From contig NC_035172.2 in NCBI RefSeq assembly GCF_001659605.2, positions 14,695,051 through 14,759,050 on the forward strand: a stretch of DNA of 64,000 nt. Direction: 5' to 3'. A model generated the notes under the pieces. It had not been told where the DNA came from and made no database searches. It saw only the letters and a program-made list of their open reading frames with translations. How positions within the stretch are numbered: the stretch's first letter is position 1; each line of letters begins with the position of its first letter. The translations under genes and the position numbers were made by a program. The stretch is from Manihot esculenta. Taxonomy: Eukaryota; Streptophyta; Magnoliopsida; Malpighiales; Euphorbiaceae. Positions 57,963 through 64,000 of this stretch are shown here, one piece after another.

Positions 57963-60900
57963 TTAGTCATCAAGTCGAAACTGCTCGCATTCTATTGACC
58001 CAAATCTAGTGAAGTTTGTAATAAGAACATTTATCATCTTTCTTAATGTTACTTTAAATTCACTGGAGGCATTCCGGTCCTCGTTATCGATTTCAGCTAC
58101 TCCATCTTTAACTTTAACTGAACCCACTGTAGCGCCATCCACATAAGCTTTACATGCTACCAGAATATCACGTGCACGCGAGTGAAAATGACCAATGACA
58201 TAATCTTCAAAATACTGCAAGCAACAAAATTTCCAGTCATTAAAATGTCAATATCTAGTAGTGTTATCAGTAAAGCAATTTCCTTCCCCTCTTCTTCTGG
58301 GAAGGGGGCTTGACACTTGAGTGTTAAAAATTTACGGGTAAAAACATCTAATACTTGCCAAATTAAACAAGCTTGGATAAATATCTGTTAAGGCATAATA
58401 AGAAGCCTGGAGTCTAGATGAAAGTTCAGAGCACAAAACTTCGCATCAATGTAAATTTCGATGGCAGGGTAAAAGGAGGTCTGGCACAAGAAGGCGCTCA
58501 ACTCTGGTCGAGTGCTGCTGAGCAAAGCCATCCAAAGAAAAAGAACAAACTTTTGACACCTTAATGCATCTAATCTCTATCCAATAATTCTTAAAGCAGG
58601 AGGATAAGAAAATCCAAAAACAAGGGCAAGAAAGGAGAGGAACTGAGAAAGGGAGGGAGGAAGAGAAACCTCAGATAAAGAAGAGCTGTAGACTAATAGA
58701 TTTAGTGAGTTATACCTTAGGCGGTCTCCGAAGTGTGTACATCATTGTCTTCAAAGATAAGATAAATACATCCTCACTGTACTTCCTGGATCTTCTATCT
58801 CCTTCTGCCCCAACATAAGATGATTCATATCCAGGCTCATTGAAGAAGGGTTTTGCATTAAGAATGAGAGCTTGAATAGAAACCAGAACTTGAAGCATGG
58901 TTGATGTCCCCGGGATCCACATTTCATTCTGTCTTCCGCTCCAGGTTCCCAAAAGGCTGAGGCATACTTTACCACATTCATACAAATTTGGATTCAATCG
59001 AAGTCCGCCTGAATAGTAGTAGACCGACTAACAGTAGAAATTCACAATTAAACACAGAAGGATATTCATAATATTTCAAGGAGAAGACTACAACAAAATA
59101 CATACTGGGGGTATATCAGGATATGTGGGGGGGAAGAGACAGTCAAAGACAAAAAGGCCATCATGATAAGGAGTACCAGCAGGTCCCACAATGACAGCCC
59201 TCAAAAGTTCCATCCGCGCTTCATAAACTCTAACAGAAATTGTATCTATTCAATTTAGAGAGAGAGAAGCTTAGTCATCTAACCAACTAACATGGTGTAA
59301 CAACAGTCAATTTAGAGAGAGAGAAGCTTAGTCATCTAACCAACTAACATGGTGTAACAACAGGCGAAAAGGAAGTGCTTTTCAACTACAATGGATAGAA
59401 TAATTATCAAGAAGAGAGAGAATGTAACTATTTTTCAAGAGTGTTCACAAATGTTTACACTAAACAGAATGTGCTCATTTTTTAAAAAAAGAAGAAAAGA
59501 AAAGTTCTATGAAAATAACCAAATAGGCATGGATTGGAGCACTATTAACTGCAGCAGCCTGTTACCCAGTTGCTGCTGCTTATAGCATAAAATGGTTTTT
59601 ATAGGAGGAATAGTTGTTTCTGTTTCCCTCTCTCATTCCTCTATTCCTCCAATTCCAACTTTTGTATGGCTTTCTTCTCCACTTCAATGGCTTCACCAAA
59701 TTGACAGCTTCATCACTTCTCTAATGTTGTTTATTTATCTCCTTCTGTGAATCAATCAGACCTTGCAAAACTCCCATATCCTCCTCCTCCACAAAGCCCC
59801 TTTACCCTAACCCAAGACAGCCACCCCCTCTTTACCACTCTCCCTCACTAGCAACCTCTGAATTGTTCCCTAACAGTAGCTCTCTTTGACTTTCAACCAT
59901 AGAATCATTCAGCCTAATTCCTGGTGTTGAAGCCTTGTCTTTGTCGATCAGCAAGATTAAGGTCTCCTGTTGTTTAGGCCTTGCCCTCACTTCTATCACA
60001 TTAAACAAGTTATTGTTACCTTTCGTAGTCGGTGCTGGGCATGAGTAGTTCATGAGGGAGCTCTTAGGTGAATAGTGGATGATTTGATTGCAATAGGGTT
60101 TGTGAAGCATCTAGGTTTTTCACTAATGATGCATTCTATAGAATTTTGAATTGATCTTATATTGTGCATTCAGTAGGGTTTTGCTAGAAAACATGCACTA
60201 TATTTTATTTGTATTCTTGGGCGTTCTTTGATTTGCCAAAATTAGGGGAAATTGATTCCCTAGGGGTTAATATGAGACTCGAATCATCAAAGATAAAATA
60301 AAATAAAAAAGAAAACTGAACCATCTCGGCATTTCTATCTATTTCATTTATTCCCCACTCAAACATTCATTCATTTACTCTCCCATTTTGTTGGTTTTAA
60401 TGAATACAAAATCTGGATCCATTGAGTCTGAAGGTTGTTAAATTTGGGCCAAACCTAATTCACCCAAAAACTGACAGGAAAGAGTGCCTAAGACCCTTGT
60501 AAACTGATGTGGGATTCAACGCACCCCTCATGCCCGGAACTATACACATATTTACACATTTATGGGAGACACATCACTCTGATACCATATTAAATTTGGG
60601 CCAAGTATAATTCACCCAAAAGCTATCTCAAGTAGAGGAGTGCATAAGGCACTTATTCACCCAAAAACTAAGGGGAAGAGTGTCTAAGGCCCTTATAATA
60701 GCACATTACCCCAATTCCAAACCGATGTTGAATCACTGACGTGGGATTCAGCAAAGGTAATAACAAGAGAAGCAGAGAGGGAAAGGGTGGGGAGAGAGAG
60801 AGAGGGAGGGAGGGAGGAAGAATGAAAAAGGATGGAGCCATGGAATAGAGAGGGGAAGAGTATAACGGAAATATGAGAGGGACAAAAACTCTCAAACTCA

Positions 60901-63495
60901 GTTGTGGGACCAGTAATCAGCTTTCACAAATTAAAGAAATAATTTTCACCCACCACATTAGTACGTCAAACCGCGAAACAGGCAGCAACAGTAGCCATAG
61001 TTCAACTGAATTCTCACACAATCGAGTTATTTTCACGGACTAATTTCTTTTTCCAATGAGAGCAATAGAGTTTAGTGCAAACATTAGTGAGAACGCTTAA
61101 AACTGGCCCCCTAAGAGAAAAGAAATTTCTCTGTCCAACAAAAATTACTCCCAAACTTGTCATTATAATAAAATTTGAACTCACCTGGTAGGTCCTTCTC
61201 CAGAATTTTCCATTCCTCTTGAATTCTCTTTGCCCAACTTTTGGGCTGCTAACAAAAGGAGAAAATGAGTTCAAGTTCTTTGGCATACGAGCCTTCATTA
61301 CAAAATATCGGTTGACTGAGATATTCATTTACTGTTCACTTACCTGCTGTCCTGAGAAGCCCATACGGCTGTAGTGATGATCCGAGAAATCTTCCACAGT
61401 ATCAAATTGTTTGAAGTTCTTAAATTTATGCATAATACCATTTTCTTCATTGTCTATGACTTCCTCATTAAAGCTTGACTCTGCTGTCCTTTTTGTTTCA
61501 GCACTACCTAATACAGTATCCTTTCCCTTGCTTTCAAAAAGACCTGCAATAGATGAATTGCTTGTACCAGCATTGACAATTGCAGAAGGAGCAGGATCTT
61601 TCATCCAAGGAAGTGATGCCTCTACTCCAGGTGGAAGATCCACATTATCGAATTGAGATTGGATAGCCAAATAATCATCTTCATACAAATAGTCATCATT
61701 GGCATAATCAGAATTATCATCAACATAATCACCATCATCATCACAAATTTCATCTTCATGATATGACAAGTCAGAATTGGAACTGTTGATATTGTTTAAA
61801 TTAATTGGTTCAGGAGTGGAACTCTTTATATGATCAATGCTGTCCAAAGATCCTGCTATACTAGTAGAAATCCCATGATCACAAGATGAAACATCCTGGA
61901 AAGAGACCAAAAACAAATTCCAAACAGGGTTGATATTCACATGAAAAAGAAGCTACCTTGATACAACATATAAATAATAATAAGTTCCAATGGCATACCA
62001 TAATCTGATGTGCCCATGTATCATCATAATCTACTTTTGATTTTCCCTTGGAAAATGCATGAGCTTTTTCATGACTCGAAACATCAGAGGGATATAGGTT
62101 GCTGTCAACACCCATCACATCAACAACCTAAACAAGAAGATTGCATTCTCAACATAGAAATCAGATAACTAACAGAAAAACCCTTGTAAAGCATTTCAAT
62201 ATGGAAGTGCTAAGATATCAAAATGCAATTCACGGACACTCAATCGATGGAACATGTTATTTAGAGTGAGGAGTTCAAGGACCATAATAAAGCATCCGTT
62301 AACACAAACAGGTAAGATGTATGAAACTATAATCAGTCAACCAGTTTTTACTCAACCGAATCAAACCTCCATCTCGTATGACAAAAATAAATACTTCTGG
62401 AAGTTAACAAAATAATGGGCTTTCAGGGGAGAAAGAAAAGGCTTTTTTTTCATAAATATGTAAAAACTGAAGCTGCTGCTGGAGTTATGTTAAAATACCC
62501 ACAATTGCCTTCAAATACAAAGGTGAAAGCTAATACTTGAATTCCAATGTATCATTCTTACAAAGGATTGCAAAAGTAGAAGTTTATGGAGATGAATAAA
62601 AATAAGATTTGCATGTCACAATAAGCTTGGAATATAGCAATGCATCTGCCACAAAACTTACATGATGTGAGAAACAAATCAGACAAATATGGGTTGTATG
62701 TATGGTTCTAAATGATCAATGCTACTTCCAAACTCTCGCCCAACCATATTTGTGCATTTAAATCTTAGTATGCTTTCATATATATTTGCCTAGAACCCAT
62801 CCTCAGTGCCAATTCAAATCTACCAGACAAAAATACGTGCAAATAATATGAATTAGCTATTATCCATGTAAAACTGAAATCAACACAAAACTTCCAGATA
62901 AACATCACGCATAAATCGTCTGGCACGCAACAAACATATCTGTATGATGCCACAAATTGATAAGTTGCAATTGAACAAAGAGGATATTCAATTTTGTCAG
63001 AAATGATACCGACAAAGACATAAATGAATCGCAAAACCGAAAATTGTAAAATAAAATCCAGTTGCCAACATGGAAACCCAATGAGAAAACCAAACTAGAA
63101 GAAACCAAACACTTCTTTCGCCTACTTCTTTACTAACTTATTCAGAATTCTTGTCAGAATTCACCTTTTCCACTGAACCAACAGCCACTCAACTTTCTTA
63201 CAACCAAATCTCTGGCAAATATATTTTCGCACACCAAGCGCGAGTACAAATACGATCCAGTCTAACAAGTCAAATCACGATCAAACAACATTTGGCGATT
63301 ATAATATGCAAGAAGTAGAAACCAAAACGAATTACGCCTTCACAAGGGAAAAAGATAACTCAAATCACTTCAAAACTTTAACCATTAAAAACAAATTTGC
63401 CAGAATTAGAATGATGATCAAAAAGCGAAGAAACCTGCCTCGTTGTGCTTGAGTTTCTTGGGGTTCGAGACTTGATCGTCCATGTCGAAATCCAT
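57963..63495 (-). CDS. Large E2 ubiquitin-conjugating enzyme, UBC25/26 type, seven exons
   Basis: Exons on the minus strand: 63495-63439, 62127-61999, 61895-61344, 61245-61185, 59245-59106, 59027-58716, 58214-57963; together 500 residues. The N-terminal half (about 1-246) is low-complexity and acidic, with a run of Asp/Glu/Tyr near residues 100-120. The E2 domain begins at about 247 (PKSWAKRIQEEWKIL) and includes GTPYHDGLFVFDCLFPPTYP and NPNLYECGKVCLSLLGTW, where Cys335 is the predicted ubiquitin-accepting cysteine. The C-terminus (YFEDYVIGHF..ILVACKAYV) is the family's extra helical region. The layout matches plant UBC23-26/UBE2O-type E2s, closest in size to UBC25/26. Intron 1 seems to use a GC donor (GAG|GCAGGT); a GT donor four bases on would break the frame. 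Confidence 0.88.
59251..59363. repeat. 57-bp perfect tandem duplication in E2 intron 4
   Basis: The unit beginning CAATTTAGAGAGAGAGAAGC is present twice, at 59251-59307 and 59308-59363, identical apart from the last base. It starts next to the acceptor of exon 5 (59246-59247). On the minus strand each copy offers a CTAAATTGA-type stretch; only the exon-proximal copy is followed by the AG in use. Confidence 0.85.
60436..60753 (-). mobile_element. TRIM retrotransposon in E2 intron 4
   Basis: 318 bp flanked by AAGGT (60431-60435 and 60754-60758). On the minus strand it runs from TGCTGAATCCCACGTC (60753) to AATTTAACA (60436). A 5' terminal repeat (60753-60588, enlarged by an internal duplication) is followed by the primer site TGGTATCAGAGT (60587-60576), a short internal piece ending in a purine-rich GGGCATGAGGGG, and a 3' terminal repeat (about 60521-60436, start changed to CGTTGAATCCC). 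It codes for nothing and has the same orientation as the host gene. Confidence 0.85.
60759..61184. other. Rest of E2 intron 4
   Basis: Contains a (GA)n/GGGA-rich stretch at about 60790-60815 and ordinary intron sequence. No further gene or mobile element seen. Confidence 0.5.
62128..63438. other. E2 intron 1 (~1.3 kb)
   Basis: AT-rich intron between the short first exon and exon 2, ending TTGTTTAG on the minus strand. No coding sequence, RNA gene or mobile element that I can recognise. Confidence 0.5.
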
Positions 63496-63766
63496 GAACA
63501 CAATCCAATTCGATTTTCACACTACTGAAAGCTAGTCAGAAATCGGACAGTTAACGGTCTACTCCGGTTGAATTTAGCCGCTAATTCATGCAATAATGAA
63601 CCAAAAACGCACATACCAAAAAGAAAAAGGCCATCGATACCTGAAAACTCAACTGTTCCACTTTTGCGAGCTTTTCACATGGAAGAAGAAGAAGAAAAAA
63701 GAAGAAGAAGAAGAACAAGAAGAAAGTAGTAGTCTACAAAGAGCGTAGTTTTTGTGTGCGTGCGAG
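63496..63766. promoter_or_regulatory. Shared upstream region with GAA repeat
   Basis: 271 bases between the ATG of the E2 gene and that of the small plus-strand ORF. An imperfect (GAA)n tract covers about 63683-63725, presumably in the 5' leader of the E2 gene. No clear TATA box on either side, as is common for housekeeping genes. Confidence 0.4.
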
Positions 63767-63934
63767 ATGGTTAAAGAGAGAATTTCAGTTCGCGCCTTAT
63801 TAGGTGAATTACCTATCGTACGCAGGAAGGGAACGATAAGCGATGATCTGGTGTGGTCAATCATTGTTGAGAATAATAAAGTGGTGTTTTCTCATTCGTT
63901 GGATGTGAAATTTTATGAAGAATTTGGATTATGA
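63767..63934 (+). CDS. Small ORF of unknown function, divergent from E2 gene
   Basis: 55 codons starting MVKERISVRALLGELPIV, ending KFYEEFGL with TGA at 63932. I do not recognise the product. The composition is mixed and protein-like (charged N-terminus, then VWSIIVENNKVVF), unlike the low-complexity frames common in this window, and it lies head to head with a real gene. It could be a first exon, a small protein, or chance. Confidence 0.3.
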   Translation: MVKERISVRALLGELPIVRRKGTISDDLVWSIIVENNKVVFSHSLDVKFYEEFGL

Positions 63935-64000
63935 GACTGATGCTCTGACTTGCAACCGTGATATATCGGAGATATATAGTGGTTTATGGTGGTGTTTTGT

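Noticed and set aside
57963..63495. Assignment of the E2 gene to PHO2/UBC24
   Set aside because: PHO2 is far longer with a different N-terminus; the 500-residue layout fits the UBC25/26 side of the family better.

Overview
The window is nuclear DNA of a dicot plant. The protein-coding genes are split by GT..AG introns, the intergenic DNA is very AT-rich, and about 43 kb in the middle is a nest of plant LTR retrotransposons. Protein and repeat style suggest the Euphorbiaceae/Malpighiales (for example cassava or rubber tree), but that is inference.

Layout. (1) 39-4146 (+): an intact five-exon GH5 endo-beta-mannanase gene. (2) 4147-8345: AT-rich spacer with a tRNA-derived SINE (4783-4942) and the 3' part of an L1-type LINE (minus strand). 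(3) 8346-49910: nested LTR elements, resolved here by their 5-bp target duplications. Element E (Ty3/gypsy Tekay type, +, 42119-49910, 5' half lost) was hit by element A (Tekay type, -, 8346-42118), by solo LTR F (42957-45230, duplication GGTAC) and by solo LTR G (45688-47272, duplication CTCCA). Element A was hit by element B (Athila type, -, 12382-26690, duplication GTCTT) and element D (Tekay type, +, 28057-38056, duplication CTAAC). The 5' LTR of B was then hit by element C (short non-autonomous Tekay derivative, +, 18848-26208, duplication AATTA). (4) 49911-55850: AT-rich spacer with a decayed Athila-type gag relic and old direct repeats. (5) 55929-56589 (+): a two-exon Bet v 1/major-latex-protein-like gene. 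(6) 57963-63495 (-): a seven-exon gene for a large E2 ubiquitin-conjugating enzyme (UBC25/26 type), with a TRIM retrotransposon in its fourth intron. (7) 63767-63934 (+): a small unrecognised ORF head to head with the E2 gene.

The most interesting signal is in the Tekay-type LTRs. All five subfamilies (A, C, D, E and solo F) carry 2.1-2.6 kb LTRs with one shared plan: odd palindromes built on TTCGGC-C-GCCGAA upstream of a TATA box, a conserved splice-donor block (CTTCAAGAG|GTAAG), a second palindrome array, a 69-72 nt exon-like block between a TGTGTAG acceptor and a GTGAGT donor, a subfamily-specific tandem array, and a pyrimidine-rich tract ending in a TTTGCAG acceptor. It reads like a three-exon non-coding transcription unit inside each LTR. 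The Athila-type element B has a different amplified palindrome (GTGATTTGG-CCAAATCAC type) in both its LTR and its coding region. Host genes are intact; nearly all retrotransposon genes are broken.
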